Shown here: piece after piece, positions 51,718 to 62,000 of the stretch
How positions within the stretch are numbered: position 1 is the first letter of the stretch
Layout of the letters: each line of letters opens with the position of its first letter
From: JABSSA01 sp039984715
GTDB lineage: Bacteria > Pseudomonadota > Alphaproteobacteria > Rhodobacterales > Rhodobacteraceae
DNA length: 64,000 nucleotides
Reading direction: 5' to 3'
Assembly (NCBI GenBank): GCA_039984715.1
Contig: JBDWUA010000012.1
Location: forward strand, 189,572-253,571
Notes under the pieces: model-generated
Told to the model about the DNA's origin: nothing
Databases searched by the model: none
What the model saw: the letters and a program-made list of their open reading frames with translations, nothing else
Position numbers and translations under genes: made by a program

Positions 51718-52893
51718 TTACGCCTTTTGGCGCTGGGTCAAGGCGTCAAGCGTGGCAAAGAATGTGTTTGCGTCGACGCCGTCTTGCACCGCCTCTTTCA
51801 ACAGTTCTTTTTGCGACTTGGGCGCCAAACCACCTACCGGGGGGTCCGTGTCCAGATTTGTTGGAAACGGATAGCCTTCTGCTGTGGACGCCAAGATCGC
51901 ATTGAATTCTGCATTGCTCATTGATGACCACGTTTCCACCAAATGTGAAAATGCAGTTTTACACATGCCAATCCGGTCTATGTTTTCTAAGGACCGTCCA
52001 AACGCAGATGATATCTGCATCAAATTCACCATGCGATCTATGTCCTTGCTTCGGTTTTCGCCAGCTGCGTGGAACAATGCCGGATTAAAAAAGATGGCAT
52101 CCCCTTTTTCCAACGGAAGTTGCACATAATGCTCTTCGAAAACCGCCCTGAAATCGGGGCGACGCCACGCCGCGTATCCGGGTCGATACAATTGTGAGAA
52201 CGGAAGAAGCTTGGTTGGCCCGCTTTCAACCGACATGTCACAATGCGCGATCCCGCCCTGCAACGTCATCAAGGGCGACAGGTCGTGAACATGAACCGGG
52301 TATTGCGCGCTTCTTTCGGCTGTTTGAAACCCAAGGTGATAATCCCGGTGCGCCTCTTGCGCCTGTCCTCCCGGCCGCACAAGATTGATCTGTGCCGTCA
52401 TTTGATAGTTTGGCCCCAACCACGCCTCGCACGCTGCATCAATGGCAGGGTTCGCAAAATAACGGACAAACGTTTCTGGTGCCTCGGTACATAATTTTTG
52501 CAGCGAATTCCAAATCCGATCATTGCTACCGGCAGGTGCAAAATGATCTGCTGCCGTTGCGTCAGCTTCTTTTTCTTTCCGTATGATCGCGTTATAAGCC
52601 TGCGTTGCCTGATCAATGCTGGTCGTGTCTGCAAATGCGGCCTTCAATACAAAAACGCCCGGGCCGGACAGCAATATTTGCGCCCATTCGGCCATCAAGT
52701 CGTTGCGCTTTTCGGTCTGCTCCAATCCCGCACGAAAGACGTTCACATCATAGATGGGAATATTGCGTTCAATTCGTGCGGCGTTTGGCACATCTGCTGA
52801 AACAACTTGCGACGCGACAAGATTTTTGAAGTCTTCTACGTCGCAACCGTCTTCAGCATAAAATCCCGCAGGCGCGGTTGCGGTCACATCCAT
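51718..52893 (-). CDS. phytanoyl-CoA dioxygenase (PhyH) family protein
   Basis: A 391-residue Fe(II)/2-oxoglutarate oxygenase. The iron motif is HRDYHLGF (HxD, about residue 184), and the distal His with the 2-oxoglutarate Arg lies in FFNPALFHAAGENRS (about 275-289). AGGAGG stands before the ATG. Members hydroxylate diverse small molecules or lipids; the substrate is unknown. It is a single gene, bounded by terminators on both sides. Confidence 0.88.
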   Translation of the reverse strand: MDVTATAPAGFYAEDGCDVEDFKNLVASQVVSADVPNAARIERNIPIYDVNVFRAGLEQTEKRNDLMAEWAQILLSGPGVFVLKAAFADTTSIDQATQAYNAIIRKEKEADATAADHFAPAGSNDRIWNSLQKLCTEAPETFVRYFANPAIDAACEAWLGPNYQMTAQINLVRPGGQAQEAHRDYHLGFQTAERSAQYPVHVHDLSPLMTLQGGIAHCDMSVESGPTKLLPFSQLYRPGYAAWRRPDFRAVFEEHYVQLPLEKGDAIFFNPALFHAAGENRSKDIDRMVNLMQISSAFGRSLENIDRIGMCKTAFSHLVETWSSMSNAEFNAILASTAEGYPFPTNLDTDPPVGGLAPKSQKELLKEAVQDGVDANTFFATLDALTQRQKA

Positions 52894-53114
52894 GGGTCAT
52901 CCTCCTGTTTGGAAAACCCTATCATCGGAACGAAAAATGGAAATCAAAAACCACATCAAATGACCAGTCGCTGTTCGATCAAAGATATCGTCCGCTAATC
53001 TGTCACATGCGTTATGTTTTCTGGCAATTTCAGCGCATCTTGGGTGGATCATCGCGCAACTTACATGTCTGAACGATGATGTACTGGGCAATATACCACA
53101 GGGACCCCCGACAT

Positions 53115-53140
53115 AAAAAAGGCCGGGGTAACCCCGGCCC
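53115..53140 (-). terminator. rho-independent terminator of the pspA-yiaA operon
   Basis: On the minus strand GGCCGGGG, a 3-nt loop, CCCCGGCC, then TTTTTT. It ends transcription from the PspA/YiaA-like genes about 20 bp after the latter stops. Confidence 0.9.
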
Positions 53141-53158
53141 TTTCGTTATGTAGTCCGC

Positions 53159-53437
53159 TTATTTCACGTCGCCTACATATTCTTCCAATAGCTTTTCGTG
53201 CTTGGCCGATTCAATCTGTCGAATACGATCAGATTGGCTTTGCCAGTCAAAGCGATACTTGACCACGTTGATCAGTGACAATGTCAGCAACAGAATGCCC
53301 ATGCCCCAGTACCCCTTGGTCGACAAAGGCACTTCGGTGCTTAAATACAGGCTAAGTCCCAGTAGACCATAGGCGATCAGAACACCTGCAACGTTGATCA
53401 AAATAATCAGTGTGTTATCGTTTTGGTTCCCAAACAT
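53159..53437 (-). CDS. YiaA/YiaB-like two-helix inner-membrane protein
   Basis: A 92-residue protein with two transmembrane helices (IILINVAGVLIAYGLLGLSL and MGILLLTLSLINVV) separated by LSTKGYWG, matching the YiaAB two-helix pattern. A charged C-terminal tail follows (RIRQIESAKHEKLLEEY). It lies 25 bp downstream of pspA on the same strand and shares its terminator, so it is likely a membrane partner in envelope stress. Partnership is inference from context. Confidence 0.8.
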   Translation of the reverse strand: MFGNQNDNTLIILINVAGVLIAYGLLGLSLYLSTEVPLSTKGYWGMGILLLTLSLINVVKYRFDWQSQSDRIRQIESAKHEKLLEEYVGDVK

Positions 53438-53462
53438 ATCAATTCTCCTTCAAGCTCTTCAA

Positions 53463-54134
53463 TTATTTCAAACGCGCCAGAATATCGTCTGCTGTCGTCC
53501 GCGTTTTGCCCCCAAAGCCCGCATCTGACATGCGGTCTTCCAAATTTTCGTGGCTCAGCCCTTGTTCGATATCTCGCAGGATTTCGGATTTCTCAAAGGG
53601 GTCGTCCGCCCCCATGACCCGCCCGATCAAAGATTCAGCTTCTTCCATTGCGCCTCCCATACCGTCACCCGAGTGACCAAGCCGGACTTGCATTTCCTGC
53701 TCGCGTCTCAGAGCGCGCGCGGCAATAGCCCCCTGTTTAAGGTCCTCCATCCGGCGATGCGCCTTTTCGACAGAACTGTCCAAACGCATGACACGCGTTT
53801 CCAGTTTGCGAAGCGTTTCGCGCCGCATGGTCAGTTCGTTTTCCATCTGGGCAATGGCCGTCGCGCCTTCTTTGGCCAGCGCGTCTTTTTCCGCTTTCAA
53901 CGCATCACGCACACGCATTTCCATATCGATCACACGCCCTTCCAACTTGATGACGTGATCGGCCTCGCGGCGTTGACGTTGAATTAATCCAGCCAAGCTG
54001 ACCTTTGCGGCTTTCAACCCAGACTGAGCCTCGCGAATTTTCTGTTCGATCAATTCAATCGAATAGATATCTCTAACTTGTTCTTCGGCGCGCGCATTTG
54101 CGCCTAATATCAATGCTCTGATCGTTCCAAACAT
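53463..54134 (-). CDS. pspA: PspA/IM30-family envelope-stress protein
   Basis: A 223-residue, almost entirely coiled-coil protein (helices from about 25 to 185; for example IEQKIREAQSGLKAAKVSLA and ALKAEKDALAKEGATAIAQM). The N-terminal amphipathic helix is MFGTIRALILGANARAEEQV. PspA/IM30/ESCRT-III proteins form rings or rods that stabilise damaged membranes. GGAGAG lies before the ATG at 54134, preferred to a Met 4 codons upstream. The promoter carries three TGAAC-N3-GTTCA palindromes. Confidence 0.92.
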   Translation of the reverse strand: MFGTIRALILGANARAEEQVRDIYSIELIEQKIREAQSGLKAAKVSLAGLIQRQRREADHVIKLEGRVIDMEMRVRDALKAEKDALAKEGATAIAQMENELTMRRETLRKLETRVMRLDSSVEKAHRRMEDLKQGAIAARALRREQEMQVRLGHSGDGMGGAMEEAESLIGRVMGADDPFEKSEILRDIEQGLSHENLEDRMSDAGFGGKTRTTADDILARLK

Positions 54135-54149
54135 TTTTCTCTCCATTCG

Positions 54150-54219
54150 TGAACATCGTTCATATGGAGTGATATATCGAATAATGAACGCCGTTCAATA
54201 GTTTTCTGAACGATGTTCA
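54150..54219. promoter_or_regulatory. three TGAAC-N3-GTTCA operators upstream of pspA
   Basis: Perfect 13-bp palindromes TGAACATCGTTCA (54150-54162), TGAACGCCGTTCA (54185-54197) and TGAACGATGTTCA (54207-54219). The first and third are exact reverse complements of each other. They fill the 97 bp between pspA and the next gene. The pattern suits a dimeric repressor such as a TetR-family protein, whose gene is not in the window. Confidence 0.7.
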
Positions 54220-54231
54220 AGTTACGCGGCG

Positions 54232-54855
54232 TCACACTTCGCTTAGCAGTTTCTCTCGGAAATCTCGCAAATAGCGTGTCCGTTCCTGGGCCAGCTCTTT
54301 TCCTGTACGTGTCAGCATCCCATCCGCTAGACCAAACAGCTTTGTTTCAAAATGATCGATGGCCCAAGCCTGATCATCCAAGGGACGCCGCGCAGCCATT
54401 GGATCGTTTGGATCATAAAGAGGACGCCCCAACGAAGCGCCCACATATAACATCCGCGCCAACCCGATGGCCCCCAGCGCATCTAAACGGTCTGCATCAC
54501 GCAAAATTCGCGCCTCTAAACTGCGCGGCGGAATACCGGCCGAAAAGGAATGCGCTGCAATTGCATGCGCCACGTCAGGCAACTTGGCCTCGTGAAATCC
54601 CATTCCTCGCAATATTGGCATCGCTGCATCCGCAGATTTTTGCGACGCCATTGCCCTATCGGGATCATCCTTGGGCAGGTTCACCAAGTCATGAAAGACC
54701 ACAGACGCCCGAAGGACATCCCTGTCCACGTTCAATCCGTCCCCGGCAACGATGGCCATCGCGTTTTTCCAGACACGACGAATGTGTGACAGATCATGCG
54801 CAGCGTCGGACCCGACCCAATATTCAATTAACTTTTCTTCGTATTGATCGGTCAT
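54232..54855 (-). CDS. HD-domain phosphohydrolase
   Basis: A 207-residue protein with the metal-binding HD motifs: AHDLSHIRRVWKNA, FHDLVNLPKDDPDR, then AAHSFSAG and RDADRLDALGAIG. HD hydrolases of this kind act on nucleotides or related phosphates; YedJ/YpgQ-type relatives hydrolyse pyrophosphates. The substrate is unknown. It ends 12 bp upstream of the pspA operators. Confidence 0.9.
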   Translation of the reverse strand: MTDQYEEKLIEYWVGSDAAHDLSHIRRVWKNAMAIVAGDGLNVDRDVLRASVVFHDLVNLPKDDPDRAMASQKSADAAMPILRGMGFHEAKLPDVAHAIAAHSFSAGIPPRSLEARILRDADRLDALGAIGLARMLYVGASLGRPLYDPNDPMAARRPLDDQAWAIDHFETKLFGLADGMLTRTGKELAQERTRYLRDFREKLLSEV

Positions 54856-54922
54856 GTTGGCGGCCCTTGGTCTTTGTGTTCAAAAACCCGATGGATACAT
54901 TTCGCCAATTTCGATCACCGCC

Positions 54923-55303
54923 TTAGGAAAAAATCTTCCCCGTCAGCGCCAACCAAAGCCCAACTGATCCAAAGACGAAAAGAACGTAAATTGCGATATT
55001 TGCGAACCAACGAACTAACGCAGTGCGCCGAACTGCTGATCTGTCCACAGTTTTCAAATGTGTGTTCAAAGCCGTTTCCGCAGATTCGATCGCGGCTATG
55101 TCTACGCGGCGCAGTAGTTTCGGATTGCCTCCAAACGCCTCAGCTTGCAGGACCGGTGACACAAGTGACCGAACCGATTTGGGCAACCGTCGACCGGCTC
55201 GGCGCAAGGCCGTTTTCAAATCGCGCGCCTTAAAGCCATAGGCATTGCCGATCGCGTCACGCATCCGTTCGGATCTTTCAGTTATGTCTTCAATAGATGT
55301 CAT
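54923..55303 (-). CDS. small membrane-anchored protein of unknown function
   Basis: A 126-residue protein. Starting at the ATG at 55303 it reads MTSIEDITERSERMRDAIGN, a basic helical N-terminal part (LKTALRRAGRRLPKSV) follows, and one C-terminal transmembrane helix (FANIAIYVLFVFGSVGLWLAL) ends the protein, giving a cytoplasmic-domain, tail-anchored layout. No family was recognised. It is 67 bp upstream of the HD gene and divergent from the hydrolase. Confidence 0.65.
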   Translation of the reverse strand: MTSIEDITERSERMRDAIGNAYGFKARDLKTALRRAGRRLPKSVRSLVSPVLQAEAFGGNPKLLRRVDIAAIESAETALNTHLKTVDRSAVRRTALVRWFANIAIYVLFVFGSVGLWLALTGKIFS

Positions 55304-55380
55304 ACGATGCACTTTAATGTCTCGTTTGACGGTCCTCAATCCCTCTGGTGTCTTTACGTTCCACAGGTTACGTCCCTTTC

Positions 55381-56154
55381 ATGCTAAATCTGCAATTATT
55401 CAACGAAACTGCCCCCGGCCCAGCGCTTCTTATTGCACATGGGCTTTATGGATCGGGCCGCAATTGGGGCGTCATCGCGAAACGCCTTTCTGACGAACGC
55501 ACCGTGGTTACCGTTGATATGCGCAATCACGGGCAAAGCGATTGGCAGGACAGTCACACCTATACCGACCTAGCGGCAGACTTGTCCGAAGTGGTACACC
55601 ATCTGGACCGACCCGTGGATGTGTTGGGGCATTCCATGGGCGGCAAAGCGGCGATGACGCTTGCCTTGGCCGAACCCGAACGCGTCCACCGTTTGATATC
55701 TGCGGATATTGCCCCGGTGACGTATTCGCATTCTCAAATGCAGTTTATTGAGGCCATGCGTGCAGTTGATCTGACACAAGTGGAGCGCCGCTCTGATGCG
55801 GAATCCCAATTAGGTGCGCTTGGCGTTGAGCCCGCATTACAAAGCTTTTTCACGCAATCACTGGACGTTCAGTCCAAATCATGGCGGTTAAATCTGGATG
55901 GTCTGGCCGACAACATGGCACATATCATGTCATTTCCAGACCTCGGCGCCGAATATTCTGGTCCGACATTGTTCTTGTCTGGCGGCGACAGCGATTATGT
56001 CCGGTCCAAAGATCGCGGACACATTCGAACACTCTTTCCGAACGCACATTTTGCAAAAATTCCCAATGCAGGCCATTGGCTTCACGCCGAAAAACCGCGA
56101 GAATTTGAAGCAACTGTACGCACATTTCTGCGATCAACAGCCCACCCCACTTGA
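55381..56154 (+). CDS. alpha/beta-hydrolase fold esterase (YbfF-like)
   Basis: A 257-residue hydrolase. It has the oxyanion/HG motif IAHGLYGSGRNWGVI, the nucleophile elbow LGHSMGGKAAM (Ser about 92), an acidic residue in FLSGGDSDYV and the catalytic His in IPNAGHWLHAEKP. This is the serine-Asp-His triad of YbfF-type esterases acting on short acyl esters or acyl-CoA. The ATG at 55381 fits the family start; no strong ribosome-binding site was seen. Confidence 0.88.
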   Translation: MLNLQLFNETAPGPALLIAHGLYGSGRNWGVIAKRLSDERTVVTVDMRNHGQSDWQDSHTYTDLAADLSEVVHHLDRPVDVLGHSMGGKAAMTLALAEPERVHRLISADIAPVTYSHSQMQFIEAMRAVDLTQVERRSDAESQLGALGVEPALQSFFTQSLDVQSKSWRLNLDGLADNMAHIMSFPDLGAEYSGPTLFLSGGDSDYVRSKDRGHIRTLFPNAHFAKIPNAGHWLHAEKPREFEATVRTFLRSTAHPT

Positions 56155-56220
56155 CGAACAACCCCTTTCACCTGCACCTTTTTGGTAACATGCAACTGGG
56201 TGAGTTGCTTCGGGGGACAT

Positions 56221-57450
56221 ATGTGGGAAAAACTATTAGACCGGTTTTTGACTGGGATGATGACGAAGGATCGATTGTCGGTCACTCTTCCGGATGGAAT
56301 GACCCGTGATTATGGTCCAGATTCTGGAAAATCAGCACAAATAGAGATCAAAAGCGAAGCTACTTTACGGCGTCTTATTCTCAATCCTGAACTCGCATTG
56401 GGCGAAGGGTACATGGACGGTGAAATCGTCCTGCGCGACACGACACTGCTTGAGTTGATGCAGATCATCATCCAAAACCGGGCGGCCGGGACGATGCCAA
56501 GCTGGGTCCGTGCCAGCCATCGCGCACGGTTTCACATTCGTCGTTTCTTGCAGAAAAATGCACCAAGTGCGTCGCGTTCAAATGTTGCGCATCACTATGA
56601 CATTTCCGATGATCTTTATAAGCTCTTTCTAGACGACGATATGCAATACAGTTGCGCCTATTTCGCACGGCCCGACATGTCGCTGGAAGAAGCCCAAGCC
56701 GCCAAAAAGGCGCATATTGCTGCAAAACTCATGATCGAACCGGGCATGCGAGTGCTGGACATCGGATGCGGCTGGGGCGGTATGGCGCTTACGTTGGCAC
56801 GTGATTATGGCGTGGATGTCACTGGCGTCACGCTTTCTGAAAATCAACTGGCCACCGCAAATGCCCGCGCAGAAGCTGAAGGCCTGTCCAATTTGGTCCG
56901 CTTTAAGTTACAGGATTATCGGCACACACAAGGTCCATTTGATCGCATTGTGTCCGTGGGCATGTTCGAACATGTTGGTGTTCCCAATTATGCGACCTAT
57001 TTCCAAACGGTCGCCGACCTTCTGGACCCCGATGGAATCGCGTTGATCCACACGATTGGCCGGTCCGGACCTCCTATCGCGCACAGCCCTTGGATACATA
57101 AATACATCTTCCCCGGCGGGTATGTGCCATCACTTTCCGAAGTTGCGTCACCGCTAGAACAATCCGGGCTGTGGCAATCCGACATTGAAATCTGGCGGCT
57201 TCATTATGCAAAAACGATCCGGATATGGCTGGAGCGTTTCGAAGCGGAGAAAGAATCCGTGCGCAAAATGTACGATGATCGTTTTGTGCGCATGTTTCGA
57301 TACTATCTGACGGTTTGCATCATTTCCTTCGAGGAACAGCATCAGGCGGTGTATCACCTTCAACTGGCGCATAAACGCGATACGGTCCCTTTGTCGCGCG
57401 ATTATCTTTACGACAAAATGCCGATCCGTCGCACTGAAGCCGCAGAATAA
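56221..57450 (+). CDS. cfa: cyclopropane-fatty-acyl-phospholipid synthase family methyltransferase
   Basis: A 409-residue protein with an N-terminal lipid-binding half and a C-terminal SAM methyltransferase domain. The SAM motif is VLDIGCGWGGMALTLA (about residue 177), and GMFEHVG, IHTIGRS and HKYIFPGGYVPS are conserved blocks of the active site. It would methylate or cyclopropanate unsaturated phospholipid acyl chains. GGGGGA stands 5 nt before the ATG at 56221. Confidence 0.92.
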   Translation: MWEKLLDRFLTGMMTKDRLSVTLPDGMTRDYGPDSGKSAQIEIKSEATLRRLILNPELALGEGYMDGEIVLRDTTLLELMQIIIQNRAAGTMPSWVRASHRARFHIRRFLQKNAPSASRSNVAHHYDISDDLYKLFLDDDMQYSCAYFARPDMSLEEAQAAKKAHIAAKLMIEPGMRVLDIGCGWGGMALTLARDYGVDVTGVTLSENQLATANARAEAEGLSNLVRFKLQDYRHTQGPFDRIVSVGMFEHVGVPNYATYFQTVADLLDPDGIALIHTIGRSGPPIAHSPWIHKYIFPGGYVPSLSEVASPLEQSGLWQSDIEIWRLHYAKTIRIWLERFEAEKESVRKMYDDRFVRMFRYYLTVCIISFEEQHQAVYHLQLAHKRDTVPLSRDYLYDKMPIRRTEAAE

Positions 57451-57492
57451 CCCAAGGCAGCGAATTAAAGGTGATGCCGAAATTTACGCATC

Positions 57493-58251
57493 CTAGCTGG
57501 GAAATATGCGTTTTATTTCGGCTTCGAACCATGTCCAACTGATGACCGCTTTGTTGCCGGCATACCCGTCATAGTGGGATTGACCTGACGAATTTGGAAG
57601 CCCGGCCCAAATCTTGGCCAAGTTATTCATGAACGTCGTCCGGTTCATTGCCCCGCTGGTAAAGGCTGTTATTCCAGCATCCTCAAGAAGGAAATTCGAC
57701 AACTTGTCCTGCAACGCGGGAGTAAAGCGTGCTGACGTTTTCACGCCAGCGCGTTTGACCAAAGATCGCAAAGTCGCAGGGATCATTTGATACCGTCCAA
57801 TGGCATGGGGTTGGCCCGGCGTATCCCTAATCCATTGGTAGATCTCTGCGATGGTCATGTTTGTGGGGCGCTTGCGTGGTTTTATCCGTGCGCCGTATTG
57901 AACTGCATCATACCCTGCGCGACCGGCTTCTGCCCGTGCGATCAGATTTCGCAGCCCCACAACCCCACTGCCCGTCAACACCTTAGGCAGCGCGTTGCCT
58001 GCATTAAGATTTGAATTTCGCAACGGCATGTTCGCAAACATGCTGCTGTCATTGCGATCGATGAAAAGACTTGCCCGGCGCGGAGCTTCAACATCCTCCG
58101 CACCGGGCGTGCCGACAGGTATCAATGCGCCAGAGCTTTGCCCCAACACTTGATGACCAAATAACGACTGCGGTCCAGCAACGCCGGTAACCGCACTCGC
58201 AAACAAAAAACTAATTACAACAAACCAAAGGTTATTCACCTGACACACCAT
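57493..58251 (-). CDS. exported lysozyme-like muramidase
   Basis: A 252-residue protein with an N-terminal hydrophobic signal sequence (NNLWFVVISFLFASAVTGVA). The catalytic domain starts near residue 105: LIARAEAGRAGYDAVQYGAR with a candidate catalytic Glu, then TIAEIYQWIRDTPGQPHAIGRYQMIPATL, a lysozyme-superfamily layout like phage endolysins and Rhodobacterales relatives. The ATG at 58251 is preceded by TAAGG; an ATG at 58269 is the alternative. It may remodel peptidoglycan. Confidence 0.8.
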   Translation of the reverse strand: MVCQVNNLWFVVISFLFASAVTGVAGPQSLFGHQVLGQSSGALIPVGTPGAEDVEAPRRASLFIDRNDSSMFANMPLRNSNLNAGNALPKVLTGSGVVGLRNLIARAEAGRAGYDAVQYGARIKPRKRPTNMTIAEIYQWIRDTPGQPHAIGRYQMIPATLRSLVKRAGVKTSARFTPALQDKLSNFLLEDAGITAFTSGAMNRTTFMNNLAKIWAGLPNSSGQSHYDGYAGNKAVISWTWFEAEIKRIFPS

Positions 58252-58416
58252 TGCAGCCTTACTGGACATGCAGAACACACAAGGAACAAATAGGGGGTAT
58301 TCGTTGACAATCAGTTTCGAGAATTCCTTGAATTGGAAATTTCTTGATTGGTTTGGCGCTAGAACAAACCTGATTTACGTCGAAAGCCTGCCTGATTTAC
58401 CGCCCATACTCTTTTG

Positions 58417-59007
58417 ATGGAATGGTTGAACACATGGCGCGATGTCCCCCCTGTCTCCTTGCAGTCATGGGCGCGGGTCACTGTGGTTTTCACAGTGTTC
58501 CTTGCAGCACAGGATCACCACGCCTCCTACGATCTTGATCCGTTTGCTCTGGCCGTCGGGGTCGACATAATCATTCGAATTTTACAACTTTTGACGACTC
58601 GATTGAACTTTTTCAAAGGCGAAATTGACGACTATCTGATCCTTACCGCCATTTGTTGCACTGTCATAACCTTGGCCGGCTGGACTGTTTTTCAATCCCC
58701 CTTAACAGCGATGATCACAGTAGCCGTTTGGCAAGCAGGAGGTGGGTTGTGCAGTATTGGACTGTCGTTCATGCCAGAAGAAATCCTACGATCAAATTCA
58801 ACTTGGCGTGGATACGGCGATGACGCTCCCTTTGCTATGCGGTTCGAAGCGTTATGCCATCTGTTATCAATCATCGTATTTGCGGCGATTTTTCTGACCT
58901 TAGGGCCGATGATTGCTCTGGCATTTGCGACATTCGGGTTTTTGGTCCTTTCGTTTATCATCAACTGGACAATCTATCTGATTATTCGGGCGCGTTACTT
59001 GCAATAA
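58417..59007 (+). CDS. integral membrane protein of unknown function
   Basis: A 196-residue protein with four to five hydrophobic helices (WARVTVVFTVFLAAQ, LILTAICCTVITLAGWTVF, LLSIIVFAAIFLTLGPMIAL, FGFLVLSFIINWTIYLII). No conserved motif was recognised. It stands alone, about 70 bp before carB. Confidence 0.65.
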   Translation: MEWLNTWRDVPPVSLQSWARVTVVFTVFLAAQDHHASYDLDPFALAVGVDIIIRILQLLTTRLNFFKGEIDDYLILTAICCTVITLAGWTVFQSPLTAMITVAVWQAGGGLCSIGLSFMPEEILRSNSTWRGYGDDAPFAMRFEALCHLLSIIVFAAIFLTLGPMIALAFATFGFLVLSFIINWTIYLIIRARYLQ

Positions 59008-59078
59008 ACCGCACTGCCCCCTTGCGTCCGCGCGCACCAAGCCTATAACGCGGACAATTTGTTGGCGGGGGTCCTGAA

Positions 59079-62000
59079 ATGCCGAAAAGAACCGATATCA
59101 AGTCCATAATGATCATCGGCGCAGGCCCCATTATTATTGGGCAAGCGTGCGAATTTGACTATTCTGGTGCACAGGCCTGTAAGGCGCTGCGCGAAGAAGG
59201 GTATCGCGTTATCTTGGTCAACTCGAACCCGGCGACCATCATGACAGACCCCGGCCTTGCCGATGCGACGTATATCGAGCCGATTACCCCCGAGGTTGTT
59301 GCCAAGATTATTGCCAAGGAAAAGCCAGACGCATTGTTGCCCACGATGGGCGGGCAAACGGGATTGAACACGGCCCTCGCGCTTGAGGAAATGGGCGTTC
59401 TTGCCGAACATAATGTCGAAATGATCGGCGCCAAACGCGATGCCATTGAAATGGCCGAAGACCGCAAACTGTTCCGCGAAGCGATGGACCGCATCGGCCT
59501 TGAAAACCCCAAAGCCACGATTGTGACAGCGCCTGATGGTGATCTGGACGCTGGCGTACAGATCGCGCTGGATGCATTGGATGAAATTGGCCTGCCCGCC
59601 ATTATTCGTCCCGCCTTCACTTTGGGCGGCACTGGCGGCGGTGTTGCCTATAACCGCGAAGATTACATCCATTTCTGCCGCTCGGGTATGGATGCTTCAC
59701 CTGTGGGCCAGATTCTTGTTGATGAAAGCCTGCTGGGTTGGAAAGAATTCGAAATGGAAGTCGTGCGTGACACGGCTGACAACGCGATCATCGTCTGTTC
59801 TATCGAAAACGTGGACCCAATGGGCGTGCACACAGGCGACAGTATCACTGTGGCCCCTGCCCTGACATTGACCGACAAAGAATACCAAATGATGCGATCC
59901 GCATCGATCGCCGTCCTGCGCGAGATTGGTGTCGAAACCGGTGGGTCAAATGTCCAATGGGCCGTAAACCCCGAAGATGGTCGAATGGTCGTGATCGAAA
60001 TGAACCCGCGCGTGTCGCGTTCATCTGCCTTGGCATCTAAGGCGACGGGCTTTCCAATCGCCAAAATCGCGGCAAAGCTCGCAGTTGGCTTCACGCTCGA
60101 CGAATTAGACAACGACATTACCAAAGTAACACCCGCCAGCTTTGAACCGACAATCGACTATGTCGTTACAAAGATTCCACGCTTTGCATTCGAGAAATTC
60201 TCGGGGTCTGAACCTCTTCTGTCCACGGCGATGAAATCCGTTGGCGAAGCCATGTCAATTGGGCGCACGATCCACGAGTCGTTGCAAAAGGCTCTTACTT
60301 CGCTTGAGACGGGATTAACCGGATTTGATGAGATTGATATTCCCGGCGCAGATGATCCAGCAACGGGCAAAGCCGCGATCACGCGCGCATTGGCACGCCA
60401 GACACCGGATCGCTTGCGTGTAATTGCCCAAGCGATGCGCGAAGGATTGTCGGATGACGACATACACGGCGTGACCAAATTCGACCCTTGGTTCCTGTCC
60501 CGCATTCGTGAAATCATCGAAGCAGAACAAGACATAGAAGCATCCGGATTGCCGCAAGATATCGACGGCATGCGCGCGCTCAAAATGCTTGGGTTTACAG
60601 ATGCACGCCTCGCGCATTTGACCGACACAACCGAAGTCGAAGTGCGGGCGGCACGCATCGGATTGGGTGTCATCGCTCAATTCAAACGCATCGACACATG
60701 TGCCGCAGAGTTCGAAGCGCAAACGCCCTATATGTATTCCACTTACGAAGCACCAGTGTTCGGTGCCCCCGAATGTGAAGCCCGCCCATCTGACGCCAAA
60801 AAGGTCGTCATCCTTGGCGGCGGTCCAAACCGCATCGGGCAAGGTATCGAATTTGACTATTGCTGCTGTCACGCATGTTTCGCGCTGTCGGATGCGGGTT
60901 ATGAAACCATCATGATCAATTGTAATCCCGAGACAGTCTCGACCGATTACGACACCTCAGATCGTCTTTATTTTGAACCCCTGACGTTTGAACATGTGAT
61001 GGAAATCCTGACCAAAGAGCAGGAAAATGGCACGCTGCGCGGTGTCATCGTTCAGTTTGGTGGGCAAACCCCATTGAAGCTGGCCAATGACCTCGAAGCG
61101 GCCGGCATTCCGATCCTTGGGACCACGCCCGATGCCATTGATCTGGCCGAAGACCGCGAACGCTTTAAACAGCTGGTCATCGACCTTGGGCTAAAACAGC
61201 CCCATAACGGCATCGCGCATTCCGACGAAGAAGCCTTGGCAATCGCCAACGACATCGGGTTCCCGCTGGTCATCCGCCCGTCCTATGTTTTGGGTGGTCG
61301 CGCGATGGAAATCGTGCGCGATCAGGCCAATCTGGAACGCTACATCTCAGAAGCGGTTGTTGTGTCCGGCGACAGCCCGGTCTTGTTGGACAGCTATTTG
61401 TCCGGCGCTGTTGAGTTGGACGTGGATGCGCTTGCTGACGGCACTGATGTGCACGTGGCAGGCATTATGCAGCATATCGAAGAGGCTGGCGTTCACTCTG
61501 GTGACAGCGCTTGTTCCTTACCGCCCTATTCTTTGTCGGATGACCTGATTGCCGAAGTGCAGCGCCAGACCGTTGAATTGGCCAAAGCGCTCAATGTCAA
61601 AGGCCTGATGAACGTCCAGTTTGCGATCAAGGACGGCGACATCTATCTGATCGAGGTCAACCCACGCGCGTCCCGTACGGTTCCGTTTGTTGCCAAATCC
61701 ACGGACAGCGCCATTGCCGCTATCGCCGCACGGGTCATGGCAGGTGAACCGCTGACTAACTTCCCCAAACGTCCGGCGTATAAAGACGTTGGGTATGACG
61801 ACGTACTGCCTTTGGCCAACCCGATGACATTGGCCGATCCGAACATGCCTTGGTTCTCTGTAAAAGAGGCGGTCTTGCCGTTTGCACGCTTCCCCGGCGT
61901 GGACACGATCTTGGGGCCGGAAATGCGTTCAACCGGCGAAGTCATGGGATGGGACCGCGATTTTCCACGCGCCTTCCTGAAAGCGCAGCTGGGGGCTGGT

